Positions 54,264 to 63,234 of a DNA stretch of 64,000 bases are shown here, piece by piece. How positions within the stretch are numbered: position 1 is the first letter of the stretch; the number at the start of each line of letters is the position of its first letter. The DNA comes from Bacteroidales bacterium (GTDB taxonomy: Bacteria > Bacteroidota > Bacteroidia > Bacteroidales > Lentimicrobiaceae). The position numbers and the translations under genes were made by a program. The stretch lies in assembly GCA_016709025.1 (NCBI GenBank), contig JADJEQ010000005.1, positions 316,790 to 380,789 on the forward strand, read 5' to 3'. The notes beneath the pieces are model-generated. The model had not been told where the DNA came from, did not search any database, and was given only the letters and a program-made list of their open reading frames with translations.

Positions 54264-54800
54264 AAGGGCACAGGGCACAGGGCACAGGGCATGGAGCATG
54301 GGCATGGAGCATGGAGCATGGATTTATTTGGGAAGATTCCGTCTACGTAGCGGCAGACAAGGAGACATGGGGAAATGGGGACAAGGAGAAGAAAGCCTTT
54401 TAGCATTTCCGTCCCTCTTGGCAACAGAGCAAAGAGCTCAGGGCATGGAGCATGGATTTATTTGAGAAGATTCCGTCTACGTAGCGGCAGACAAGGAGAC
54501 ATGGGGAAATGGGGACAAGGAGAAGAAAGCCTTTTAGCATTTCCGTCCCTCTTGGGTACAGAGCAAAGAGCGCAGGGCATGGAGCATGGATTTATTTGGG
54601 AAGATTCCGTCTACGTAGCGGCAGACAAGGAGACATGGGGAAATGGGGACAAGGAGAAGAAAGCCTTTATGCATTTCCGTCCCTCTTGGGTACAGAGCAA
54701 AGAGCTCAGGGCATGGAGCATGGAGTTAATTGGGAAATTTCGTCTCTTTAGCAACTGACAAGGGGACACGGGGAAATGGGGACAAGGGGACAAAAGAAGC
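54264..54800 (+). repeat. 134-bp tandem repeat, three full copies plus a diverged fourth
   Basis: After a GGGCACA/GGAGCAT heptamer run (54264-54320), a 134-bp unit starts at 54321, 54455 and 54589, and a diverged partial copy at 54723. Each unit holds TTCCGTCTACGTAGCGGCAG, GGGGAAATGGGGACAAGGAG and a GGGCATGGAGCATGGA word. The period 134 is not a multiple of three, and the same peptides appear in shifting frames, so the sequence is not coding. Lies between divergent genes. Confidence 0.93.
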
Positions 54801-55206
54801 CTAACCTGTCAGGCATAAGGGGGTACGGGGGCTCCTTCTACCGGGACGGGGACTCACTTCTCCACTTCACAGCTGATTTCTTATTTCCCATCTTAGTCCT
54901 TTATTCTCTCAAAACTATTTCACTTTTTTTTACTTCTTACCTCTTACTTCTTACCTCTTACTTCTCTTTTAACTTTTAAATTCACTCTTCACTTCTTCAC
55001 TTTTCACTCTTCACTATTCACTTTTCCCGTTTCTGTTAAACTTATGTTAAGCTATCCCGATTCCATAACCATTCGCCAGAAGTCGTGTTTATTGAGTATT
55101 CCAGGATTTTGAGTTTGGTTAACCCATAGAATGCCACGCAGTTGCAGGATTGGGTACCTAAGCTTTTTAATTGGGTTATTCATGGGTTTTTAGTCAAACC
55201 GGAGTC
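54801..55206. repeat. Pyrimidine-rich low-complexity DNA upstream of the 55207 gene
   Basis: Words such as CTTACTT / CTTACCT (54925-54965) and CACTCTT (54980-55025). No gene and no clear -7 element. This stretch is pyrimidine-rich on the coding strand of the following gene. Confidence 0.75.
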
Positions 55207-55698
55207 ATGAAGTATGCAGTCATAGTCATCGGATTATTGTTTACAGGATCAGTTGCCAGAGCTGCTGTTCCTGATTCCCTCAAACGGTCACCCAACAATA
55301 TCAGCCTTCACCTCCTGGGGCACGGTACCTTGACTGCGGTTTATTATGAACGGCTTTTTCAAAATGGAACGCAAAGCTTTCTTGCCGCCAGCGCCGGTAT
55401 TGGCCTGACCCCTCAGCTTGATTTTTCTGAAAATACTTCCCCTCCCAATCTTACTGTAATAAATCATCTGACGATAACCCTGGGACCAAAGAAAGGTGGA
55501 TTTGAAGTGGGTGTGGGTGGAACCTGGGTAAATGATCCGTATGAACCACACTATTTTTTATATCCCATACTTGGTTTCCGGCTTCAGCCATTCAATAGAA
55601 ATCAGCTGGTTTTCCGTGCTTTTGCCAGCTACCCCTTCGATGGTTTCAGCGACCTTCCTTATCTGCCGTTCGGTGTAAGTCTCGGAGTAACTTTCTGA
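55207..55698 (+). CDS. Small exported beta-barrel-like protein
   Basis: A 163-residue protein from the ATG at 55207. The signal peptide MKYAVIVIGLLFTGSVARA is followed by alternating polar/hydrophobic strands with many Gly and aromatic residues (GHGTLTAVYYERLF, SFLAASAGIGLT, GFEVGVGGTWV, YPILGFRLQPF), ending in SLGVTF with a terminal Phe. This layout fits a small outer-membrane beta barrel. The family is not recognised by name. A tandem repeat starts 10 bp after the stop. Confidence 0.72.
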   Translation: MKYAVIVIGLLFTGSVARAAVPDSLKRSPNNISLHLLGHGTLTAVYYERLFQNGTQSFLAASAGIGLTPQLDFSENTSPPNLTVINHLTITLGPKKGGFEVGVGGTWVNDPYEPHYFLYPILGFRLQPFNRNQLVFRAFASYPFDGFSDLPYLPFGVSLGVTF

Positions 55699-56618
55699 TA
55701 TCCGGAGCATTTCGGATTTCCTGAAGAAGGGACGAGGGACGTTGAAAAGGGACGAGGGACGGGCATTCAATTTCGGATTTCCTGAAGAAGGGACGAGGGA
55801 CGTTGAAAAGGGACGAGGGACGGGCTTTCAATTTCGGATTTCGGATAGTTGGTTTTTGGTTACTGGTCATTGGTTACTGGTTTGGATTTTGGATTGCAGA
55901 TTTCGGATTCCTACTTCTTACTTTCTACTTCTTACTTCTTACTTCAAATTTTAAGATTAAGGACTTTTATTTGTTTAGTAAAGATTCAACACATAGGCAC
56001 ATAGCTTTGCATAGGCACATAGAAACTCTGTATTGACAGCGTAATCCTCTTTCTTGCCATGTCTATCAGGTTTAGGCTAAGGTAAGGCTAAGGCTAAGGC
56101 TAAGGTTGAGGTTTACCCTTCGACTCTCCCTCCAAAGTGGGGGGCAAGCTGCTCAAGGTGACATGTTAAGTATTATCTATTTGTTTCGGGAAGGTTCAAC
56201 ACATAGGCACATAGGAATGCACAGGCACATAGAAATTCTGAATTGTTCTTCCTGTTTCCTGCCATGGCCCCTGGTATTAAATTTTTAACTTAACCTTCTT
56301 GTTAAGTCACCCCCTCTCCTTTTTTTGGAGAGGGGGATGGGGGGTGAGGTCTAAGTCACCCCCTCTCCTTTTTTTGGAGAGGGGGATGGGGGGTGAGGTC
56401 TAAACATTATTAACATTTAATAAGTAATAGAAATAAAGTAAAAAAAATGTATTTGCTTAAAGCACTGAAAACAAGTATTATAAATCAGATATTACCTCGG
56501 TTAAAAATTGCTGTCATAAAATAAAATTAAAAAGAGTTAATTTCTGGTATGCCATTTGCAAGGACAGCCATCACTAAACCGTGGTATCTGAAAAAGTACC
56601 TTCTAAAAACAAACTATC
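55699..56618. repeat. Repeat-rich intergenic region (61-bp and 49-bp tandem units)
   Basis: No gene. 55709-55841: 2.2 copies of a 61-bp unit (GAAGAAGGGACGAGGGACG core). 55840-55960: ATTTCGG, GGTTACT and CTTACTT words. 55988-56036 and 56199-56246: two copies of an AACACATAGGCACATAG element. 56303-56400: two perfect copies of a 49-bp unit containing a 10-bp hairpin CCCCCTCTCC / GGAGAGGGGG with an all-T loop. 56401-56618 is AT-rich and probably holds the promoter of the next gene, but no TAnnTTTG is clear. Confidence 0.85.
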
Positions 56619-58391
56619 ATGAAAACGCTCAAAAACATCTCCGTCTTAGTTCTGTTACTCGCACTCGGGTTCAATTTTAAAGCTTCAGCTTACGGGGATG
56701 AAAAACTGAATCTGCCCGGCGATAACCTGAACCTTTACGCCGTGATGAACCTTTTCCAGGAATCAGAAACACTCGAAGGGTTCGAAAGAAACCTCAATGC
56801 CGAGGACCAAAAAATCAACAACCTCGATCTGAACGGCGACAACTACATCGATTATATTAAAGTGATCGATTATCCCGACGGCAACGACCACACCATCGTG
56901 CTTCAGGTAGCAATCAACGCAAGGGAAAACCAGGATGTTGCAGTTATAACCGTTTTCAAGGATAAAAAAGGTCAGATTTTCGTTCAGATGATCGGCGACG
57001 AATACCTCTACGGTAAGGATTACATCATTGAGCCATACTACGCCGAAACCCCAAATCCAGCCTATACCGGAAACACACGGGTGGTCAGCAATGCAGGCAC
57101 AGTGGTAACCCGCACAACCTATGTTGAAGTTTACTCATGGCCTGTAGTAAGATACATATACACCCCTGCTTACGTTGTATGGCATTCACCCTGGTATTGG
57201 GGATATTATCCTTCCTACTGGAGTTCATGGAGGCCTTACTACTGGGATTACTACTACGGTTATCACTCACACTGGAACAGCCATTACTACAGCCACTACT
57301 GTCACAGCGACCATTACAGGTATCCCCACTATGCCGATAACTACTACCGCGGACACCGTTCACACTCTTCAACCGTGCACTCTTACAGGGAAAGCGGCCG
57401 CTACAACCACACTTACTCCCGTCCCGATCTGCGCAGTGAAGGTTCAAGGGAATACACAAAGAGATACGGTGTTGATGGCCGCGGTGATAACAGAGCTGAT
57501 GTAAAAAGCTCAGGCCGCTCAGGACAGGTATCCGGCAAGGATCTGACCAGCCGCAATGCAAAACCGGAAGTCGGTAACCGCTCCTCGAAACCTTCGGGCA
57601 GAACAGAAGCCACCCGCGAGTCCAGCAAGCCTGCAAACAGGTCGTACGACAACGGCAGATCAGCAAAACCTGAGGTTAACAACCGCTCATCCAAATCAAC
57701 GGGCAGCAACTCATCCGGCAGGGAAGTCAGCAAACCCGCCAACAGGCAGGAAAACAACAGCAAAGCCGTAAGGTCATCCGATTCCAGGTCATCTTCACAG
57801 CCATCGGCCAGAACTTCATCCGGCAGGGAAGTCAGCAAACCCGCCAACAGGCAGGAAAACAACAGCAAAGCTGTAAGGTCATCTGATTCAAGGTCATCTT
57901 CACAGCCATCGGCCAGAAACTCATCCAGCCAGGAAGTCAGGAAACCGGCCCAAAGGCAGGACAACAGCAGCAGAGCTGTAAAACCAGCTGATTCAAGGTC
58001 TTCATCCAGTCCATCGGCAAGGAGCACATCCAGCCAGGAAGTCAGGAAACCAGCCCAAAGGCAGGACAACAGCAGCAGGGCTGTAAAACCTTCCGATTCA
58101 AGGCCTTCATCCAACCAACAGGCAAGGAATTCATCCAGCCAGGAAGTCAGGAAACCGGCCCAAAGGCAGGACAACAACAGCAGATCTGTAACGTCATCTG
58201 ACTCCAGGTCTTCTTCCAAACCATCGGCCAGCACTTCAGGCAGACAGAACGTAAATCAACAATCAAACAACAGAAGCGCTTCAGTTTCACCCTCAAAGCC
58301 TTCACAAAACACATCTGCAAAAGCCGATAGGTCAACCAACCAGAACAGTAAATCAGGTTCGGGCGCGAAGAGCAATAAAAGCGGCAGGTAA
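56619..58391 (+). CDS. Exported Tyr/Trp/His-rich protein with 35-residue tail repeats (paralogue B)
   Basis: A 590-residue paralogue of the gene at 48144. The signal peptide (MKTLKNISVLVLLLALGF) and the N-terminal domain are nearly the same, with LNLPGDNLNLYAVM, EDQKINNLDLNGD and DLNGDNYID as a calcium-loop-like motif. The aromatic belt is shared (WHSPWYWGYYPSYWSSWRP, then Tyr/His clusters). The tail (about 290-590) is instead S/R/Q/N/K-rich. It includes five 35-residue repeats, each with EV-KPA-RQ-N-S-AV then SDSRSSS-PSAR, encoded by exact 105-bp units from 57711. Strongly basic and disordered. A terminator follows 30 bp after the stop. No function can be assigned. Confidence 0.87.
   Translation: MKTLKNISVLVLLLALGFNFKASAYGDEKLNLPGDNLNLYAVMNLFQESETLEGFERNLNAEDQKINNLDLNGDNYIDYIKVIDYPDGNDHTIVLQVAINARENQDVAVITVFKDKKGQIFVQMIGDEYLYGKDYIIEPYYAETPNPAYTGNTRVVSNAGTVVTRTTYVEVYSWPVVRYIYTPAYVVWHSPWYWGYYPSYWSSWRPYYWDYYYGYHSHWNSHYYSHYCHSDHYRYPHYADNYYRGHRSHSSTVHSYRESGRYNHTYSRPDLRSEGSREYTKRYGVDGRGDNRADVKSSGRSGQVSGKDLTSRNAKPEVGNRSSKPSGRTEATRESSKPANRSYDNGRSAKPEVNNRSSKSTGSNSSGREVSKPANRQENNSKAVRSSDSRSSSQPSARTSSGREVSKPANRQENNSKAVRSSDSRSSSQPSARNSSSQEVRKPAQRQDNSSRAVKPADSRSSSSPSARSTSSQEVRKPAQRQDNSSRAVKPSDSRPSSNQQARNSSSQEVRKPAQRQDNNSRSVTSSDSRSSSKPSASTSGRQNVNQQSNNRSASVSPSKPSQNTSAKADRSTNQNSKSGSGAKSNKSGR
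57711..58235 (+). repeat. Five in-frame 105-bp tandem repeats inside the coding region
   Basis: Units start at 57711, 57816, 57921, 58026 and 58131. Units 1 and 2 are almost identical, as are 3 and 4 in their first halves, which indicates recent duplication. The period is a multiple of three, unlike the intergenic repeats, so length change keeps the frame. Confidence 0.93.
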
Positions 58392-58421
58392 CCCGCAAAT
58401 AGAATTCAGATAGTAAGAATA

Positions 58422-58454
58422 AGCCCCGGCGAAAGTCGGGGTTTATTTTTTTTG
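58422..58454 (+). terminator. Rho-independent terminator of paralogue B
   Basis: Stem CCCCGGC / GTCGGGG closed by a GAAA tetraloop, followed by TTTATTTTTTTT. Begins 31 bp after the stop. Confidence 0.92.
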
Positions 58455-59331
58455 TGGTATTCTGCCATATCCCCTTTGCACAATGAAGGGTTATTCAGTA
58501 TCTGATGTGCAGGGAATATTGTTGCATAGTTTTATTTAGAAAATATTAAAGATAGCTTTCCGGGCACCAGTAACCACTCAGATTTGGTTTCAATTTTATG
58601 TTCCGGTACATAGCACCCTGAAGTTTACAATATTTTTCAATTGCTGCCAACCTTATTCCACTCCTATCTAATTGGTTGCCAGGCAATCATTCAGTCTGTA
58701 GCTATTTTTTACTGCAGATTTGCGCTTAGTTAAATACCCAAATATTTATAATCAATGAATTGACCTGATTCCAATTTGGTAATCATTTTTATAACTTTGT
58801 CATTTAATTAATATCCAGACATTAGGCATCTTATAGTACAGTAAAAATAACTGTGATTTTAAATAATAACTTCGTTTAGATTAAGGGTAAAAGGACCGGC
58901 CTTTTAAAAATTGCGTTAAGAAAACAGGCAGCGTAAAAGAGAGAAGAAACGCAACCGATGAAATTTGGCGAAGCACAGAAGATTAGTGTACAACGGTTTA
59001 AAGCAGAGGAATAGTGTTTCAACCTCGTTTCTTCCTACCAAAATCGCTCGCCTGTTTTTAGCAATTTTTAAGAAGCCGAGATTTTTTGTTACTTTTTGAT
59101 CTTGCAAAAAGTAAAGAAAAAATTGCTCAGAAGCCAATTATTTAAAGAGTATGGTTTTTGCTTGGTGAATTTAGCCTGAATACACTTTTAAAGTAATATT
59201 TGACCATATAATTTCATTTAAGGTTTTATCGATGATAAATTTACCCCAGCACATCAAATAACGAATTACCAACAATGTATCTGTGCCCGGGTGCCAGCCT
59301 GCCTTTATCTGCCGGAAGTTCCGCTGCGAAA
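58455..59331. repeat. AT-rich intergenic region with a dispersed hairpin
   Basis: No accepted gene. 59089-59114 is a perfect 10-bp hairpin, TTACTTTTTG / CAAAAAGTAA with a 6-base loop. Similar sequence is common as a dispersed repeat in this phylum and produces spurious minus-strand frames such as 58916-59137. The rest (58455-58900) shows nothing recognisable. Confidence 0.6.
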
Positions 59332-60702
59332 CTACCACACACTTAGTTTTCCGGTAAGTCTGGTTGTATGGTTGTCGGCAAGTCTGTAAAAATACAGCCC
59401 CGGAGCCAAATGGTCAACACTTACAGAGCCATGGTTATCCAGCTGCTGCGACAGGACTTTCTTTCCGTTGGAATCATAAATTCCCAGTCCGAGGGCAGGC
59501 AGGTTGATATCCCAGTCAAAGGTTACCTGATCACCTGAAGGTTGCGGATAAATACGTGCCTGGGTGTTTTCTTGTTCAGCAATGGCAGTCAGATTGGCCT
59601 GCGAGTAACTGTTCTGGCTGCGGTATGCCTGCACAAACGATCCACCTGTATATTCATATTCGGTGGTGCCGGTAAGCATATGCTCCGGCATTACGCTCAG
59701 CATTCCCTCACCTGAAAACATCCGGGGCAGGATGATTTCATCGGAGGTGTAGGCATCGTTGTAGGCCATTTTTATTTGATAATAGTTCATCCATTGATTG
59801 TTATTCCACTCCGACATAAGCTGCATGGTCATATTTCTGTTTCCATCGTAGGTGAACTCTTCTTTACCACTATTTTCCCATTGACTACTTCCTGCTTCCC
59901 AGGAATAATAGATTGAGGCTATCAACTGTTCGTTGCCATTGTAGGTATTTTCATTCTTACTGATGTTGAGCCAGCCATCAATGGATTGTTCCCAGATAGT
60001 GGTTGTGGAAATAAGCAGTGCACCACTGCCGTTGTATGAATTTTCAATTTTAGTGTCGCTGATCCATTCATCGCCCGTTGAGTCCCACCAGGACAATATC
60101 TGCAGCACCATATTGCCGGCAGCATCGTAGATCCGGTCATCCCTGACTGCCACCTCCCAGCCTGAGCCATTCCAGGAACTGGTGTACCCGGTGGTCATAT
60201 TGCCATCTCCATTATAGGCAAAGGTCCATTGGAAAACCGGTAAATACGTGCTTTCAACGGCATCCCAGTCAGAATGTACTTGTTCTGTAAGGTAGCCATT
60301 CACGTAAGTGAATTCATCTTTACCGGTAATTTCGAATACATCTGTATCCAGGTTCCAGTAACTGAAAACATTGCGGGTGTTATTGCCGGAACCATCGTAG
60401 GCAAATCCGTTCTTTGTCGTATTTATCCATGTACTTGCGGATGCATTGTATTGCTGATACACACAGCTGTCCATCTGTTGCTTGAGCACCCGCGTATTTT
60501 TCTCCCGGGGCGTGCGCTGCATGTTCATGTGAAACAGCTGGTTGCGGGAGGCTGCTACAGGAAAATGGATATTTCTTTCGGGAGCCTCAGTACCAACCTG
60601 CCTCTGGTAATGCACGGCCTGCTGACTTACTTTGGCTGATTGCTGCGCTGTGGTAGGCAATGCCAGCAAGGCGGCTATAAGGATGGGTAGAAACTTTGTC
60701 AT
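59332..60702 (-). CDS. Secreted Trp/Tyr-rich repeat protein with T9SS sorting domain (paralogue 2)
   Basis: A 456-residue protein from the ATG at 60702 (MTKFLPILIAALLALPTTAQ signal peptide). Earlier in-frame starts precede the signal. It is the same length and design as the product at 39466-40836: about eight repeats with Y-DGSGN ... W ... W (FAYDGSGNNTRNVFSYW, YNGDGNMTTGYTSSWNG, YNGSGALLISTTTIW). A C-terminal T9SS sorting domain follows (ARIYPQPSGDQVTFDW ... LAPGLYFYRLADN). The paralogues share the N-terminal QQMDSCVYQ/QQLDSYVYQ block. Surface or secreted; function unknown. Confidence 0.83.
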   Translation of the reverse strand: MTKFLPILIAALLALPTTAQQSAKVSQQAVHYQRQVGTEAPERNIHFPVAASRNQLFHMNMQRTPREKNTRVLKQQMDSCVYQQYNASASTWINTTKNGFAYDGSGNNTRNVFSYWNLDTDVFEITGKDEFTYVNGYLTEQVHSDWDAVESTYLPVFQWTFAYNGDGNMTTGYTSSWNGSGWEVAVRDDRIYDAAGNMVLQILSWWDSTGDEWISDTKIENSYNGSGALLISTTTIWEQSIDGWLNISKNENTYNGNEQLIASIYYSWEAGSSQWENSGKEEFTYDGNRNMTMQLMSEWNNNQWMNYYQIKMAYNDAYTSDEIILPRMFSGEGMLSVMPEHMLTGTTEYEYTGGSFVQAYRSQNSYSQANLTAIAEQENTQARIYPQPSGDQVTFDWDINLPALGLGIYDSNGKKVLSQQLDNHGSVSVDHLAPGLYFYRLADNHTTRLTGKLSVW

Positions 60703-61466
60703 AAGGATCGGCTTGGTGATGAAGGAAAAGGCGTTAATTTTATATACCCGGAATGAAGAGCAGGGAATTTTCAGCGTATAACTGTCAGAAACATAATTCA
60801 ATCATTCCCAGTTTATTAAACCGTTGGCCGGACAGAAAGTTATTTGGTAAATGGTCAGCAGGGTTTAATTGGCTTTAATATCCACCGGCCGTCTTCCGGA
60901 CCAGGAAACCATCGCTTTCTCAATCACAGGTTTAACAGGCCTTTTCAGCACCATAAGATCGTCTGTTTCTCATGATAAATGCCGGTAGCCGGCATAAGTT
61001 AAACTTATGTTAAGTTGGTTTAACCAGATCTGCCATGCCGATGAGATTAAAAATCTCACCGCGACTTTCAATTCAGCCTGAAATTCTGTAAGTTTGTATT
61101 GAGGCCGGAACATTGAGTCAATGCCGGAACCTGTTTTTTGACACCAAAACATTAAAACACCAATTTCTATTTGTTCATATACCAATAGTCCGGTAATTTT
61201 AAGAATCACGCAAGGACGCAAAGACGCAAAGTGATGATTATCATTGTGTTGTAAATTGCTCATCCAATTATTCAATGCTCTGAAAATCAGTTGTTTAGAA
61301 AATATTGACGGAGTATTGTATACAATATCATAACATAATTTAATGTCCTGGTCCAAAAGTTTCGGGAGTGTTTAACTTTATTGGTTGACTTTTCGGAGAA
61401 GGCTAAACATTTGATTCAAAATGGAGTTAATGGTTAGATTGCTGTGTTAACCCAAAACCCAACCCT
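60703..61466. repeat. Intergenic region with pieces of dispersed repeats
   Basis: No accepted gene. 61137-61167 and 61385-61404 match parts of the repeat at 38742-38804. 61207-61231 is a diverged uninterrupted copy of the 25-bp ACGCAA-type repeat. A 7/8 -7-like element (TAACTTTA, 61373-61380) lies about 85 bp before the next start. Confidence 0.65.
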
Positions 61467-62222
61467 ATGGAAAACCTTTCTGGTATCTATAAATCTCCGC
61501 TCGGCGATTTGGGAAAATATCTGTTTGAAAACAGGATCGCCAGGATCATCAGTGTTACATTCTTTGTGATCTGCGCCCTGGCTTCGGCCGGAATTGCCCT
61601 TTATGCCGCGTTTTATCTGCAGGAGGCGGAACAACGCGACTACATCTACCAGTCGGTGCTGCCCATCTTCCTGGTGCCCACCGGGTTTATTGCCCTGCTT
61701 TTCCTGTTGTACATCTCCACAAAAACCATGGATAAATTTGAACTTCAACTCGAGAAAATACGGGAGCAGCGGGTTGAAATTACCCGGAAAATGGAAAATG
61801 ACAGGGAACTGGATATTCTCCACACCATACAGCTCAGCCTGAATCAACTGATTGAATACTATACCATCAATAAGGGCCAGGCCCGAAGCAGCTTTAAATT
61901 CAGCCTGTTCGCGATTGTGCTGGGCCTGCTTACCATTACCGTGGGCATCTGGTTTTACTATCTTGGGAAGACAAATATTGAACTCACCTTTATTACCGGT
62001 ATCTCCGGCATGTTGCTCGAGTTTATCGGCGGCGCCTATTTCTTTATGTACAAAAAGAGCCTGGAGCAGGTGAACCTTTTCTTCGGACAGTTGATCAAGA
62101 CCCAGGATACCATGCTGGCGATTAACCTGGCCAAGGATATTACCGACAACACAAAGAAAATGGAGATGACCGATAAGATCATCACCTCCCTGCTGGCGCG
62201 GAATATGACGCAATCACAATAG
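61467..62222 (+). CDS. Four-helix membrane protein resembling the TRADD-N-associated membrane family
   Basis: A 251-residue protein. The helix pair at about 26-52 and 65-88 is followed by a cytosolic charged coiled-coil stretch (about 90-140: KFELQLEKIREQRVEITRKM). A second pair (about 148-170 and 175-195) contains SSFKFSLFAIVLGLLTITVG and ITGISGMLLEFIGGAYFFMY. The tail (KKSLEQVNLFFGQLIKTQDTM) is again helical. The second pair and the K-x-L-x-Q-x-N tail resemble the cyanobacterial TRADD-N-associated transmembrane domain, a membrane module described with predicted immune and apoptosis-like systems. I judge this by pattern. No TRADD-N, NTPase or effector domain is in the chain. A 259-residue antisense frame over it is a shadow. 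Confidence 0.75.
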   Translation: MENLSGIYKSPLGDLGKYLFENRIARIISVTFFVICALASAGIALYAAFYLQEAEQRDYIYQSVLPIFLVPTGFIALLFLLYISTKTMDKFELQLEKIREQRVEITRKMENDRELDILHTIQLSLNQLIEYYTINKGQARSSFKFSLFAIVLGLLTITVGIWFYYLGKTNIELTFITGISGMLLEFIGGAYFFMYKKSLEQVNLFFGQLIKTQDTMLAINLAKDITDNTKKMEMTDKIITSLLARNMTQSQ

Positions 62223-62533
62223 TCCGTTAATATTTGGTCTACGCGCAAGTGGCGGGGCACGGGCGCCAATTTTACATGTGCAAATCTAATTAGCTGAAGA
62301 TCATTTGTTTATAAATTATTAACGGAGTATTGAATCATAAATACCGGATTTATTCAAACGTTGATCCGGCTTTCGTGTTTAAGCTTTTGATTTTCCTGAA
62401 TTTTTACCTTGATTCCTCCAAAGGATACCCGGTATCCCCAAAATTTATATTTTTGATACCCTAAAAGTGACCCGTATCCATCAATTCACTTACCAACGGC
62501 CATGCAACCCGCATCTGGTAAAACCTCCGTGCC

Positions 62534-62707
62534 ATGACAAAACCTAACAAAGTATTTTTGATTGTAATGATAATCCTCAATATCATGGTCTTAACCGGAC
62601 AGCTCTGGCCCGCAGGGGCGCCGCCTTTTGCCAGGGTTGTTAACATTGTATTTCTGGTGCTGAGTCTGGGGGTTTTTATCTGGATGGGGGTGGGGAGGAA
62701 GGGATAG
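62534..62707 (+). CDS. 57-residue two-helix membrane miniprotein
   Basis: ATG at 62534, TAG at 62705-62707. The polar N terminus MTKPNK is followed by a helix VFLIVMIILNIMVLTG, the turn QLWPAGAPPFAR, a second helix VVNIVFLVLSLGVFIWM, and a basic end GVGRKG. The positive-outside ends and the Pro-Gly-rich turn make a believable membrane hairpin. It lies 311 bp after the four-helix membrane gene on the same strand. No Shine-Dalgarno or -7 element is evident, so expression is uncertain. The 62223-62533 gap shows nothing else. Confidence 0.5.
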   Translation: MTKPNKVFLIVMIILNIMVLTGQLWPAGAPPFARVVNIVFLVLSLGVFIWMGVGRKG

Positions 62708-63234
62708 GGAGACTGGGGTTTGTCTTTCCCGAAACACAATACAACTTTTTCTGGCTATAATTCTGCAGGTAATATCGTTGATGCCGTAATGTCCATCTTT
62801 TTCCATGTAGGGCATTTCTTTTTTGAAAAATGTCGGTGTCCACCTTGCAAATACATATAATAGCTAAGCGGATTGAAAAAATATGAATTAGGGTGTGGAT
62901 ATTGTTTGAGCATTTGGAGTGAGGAAAGGTTAGTCCATTTATTGCCAAGTCAAAGATTTAATTTTCATTGGGGTGTTTGGAAAGTTTGTAAATTCGTGGG
63001 GAAATATGCACTATAAGAATAATAAAAAAGGTACTCCTTGTTGTGGACCTTCAAAGTGCTAAGTTGACTAAATTTGGTGTGAATGTGAAATTATAAATGG
63101 TTGGCTCCAATTGAAAAATAATCGTGTAAACGCAGCAATGCCTTATTATACTATTAGGGTTTGGGCTTTAATATTTAATCAATAATCTACTGTCGCTACC
63201 GACACCAACATATAGTATAAAACAGAATCCTATA
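62708..63234. other. AT-rich intergenic region, nothing recognised
   Basis: The base composition drops clearly towards A+T from about 62750 and stays so to the window end. No gene, palindrome or -7 element could be supported. Short frames on both strands have no family character. Confidence 0.5.

Noticed and set aside
54220..54758. Three + strand frames of 80-127 residues with shared peptides
   Set aside because: All read the same 134-bp tandem unit in different frames; period not divisible by three.
57413..58234. 273-residue Leu-rich - strand frame
   Set aside because: Antisense of the 105-bp coding repeats in paralogue B.
58916..59137. 73-residue - strand reading frame
   Set aside because: Built on the TTACTTTTTG/CAAAAAGTAA hairpin repeat, a common source of spurious frames.
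60970..61356. 128-residue - strand reading frame
   Set aside because: Contains the ACGCAA-type 25-bp repeat and a GACACCA repeat piece; no protein-like pattern.
61434..62213. 259-residue - strand frame
   Set aside because: Antisense shadow of the four-helix membrane protein; the + frame has coherent helices and a normal start.
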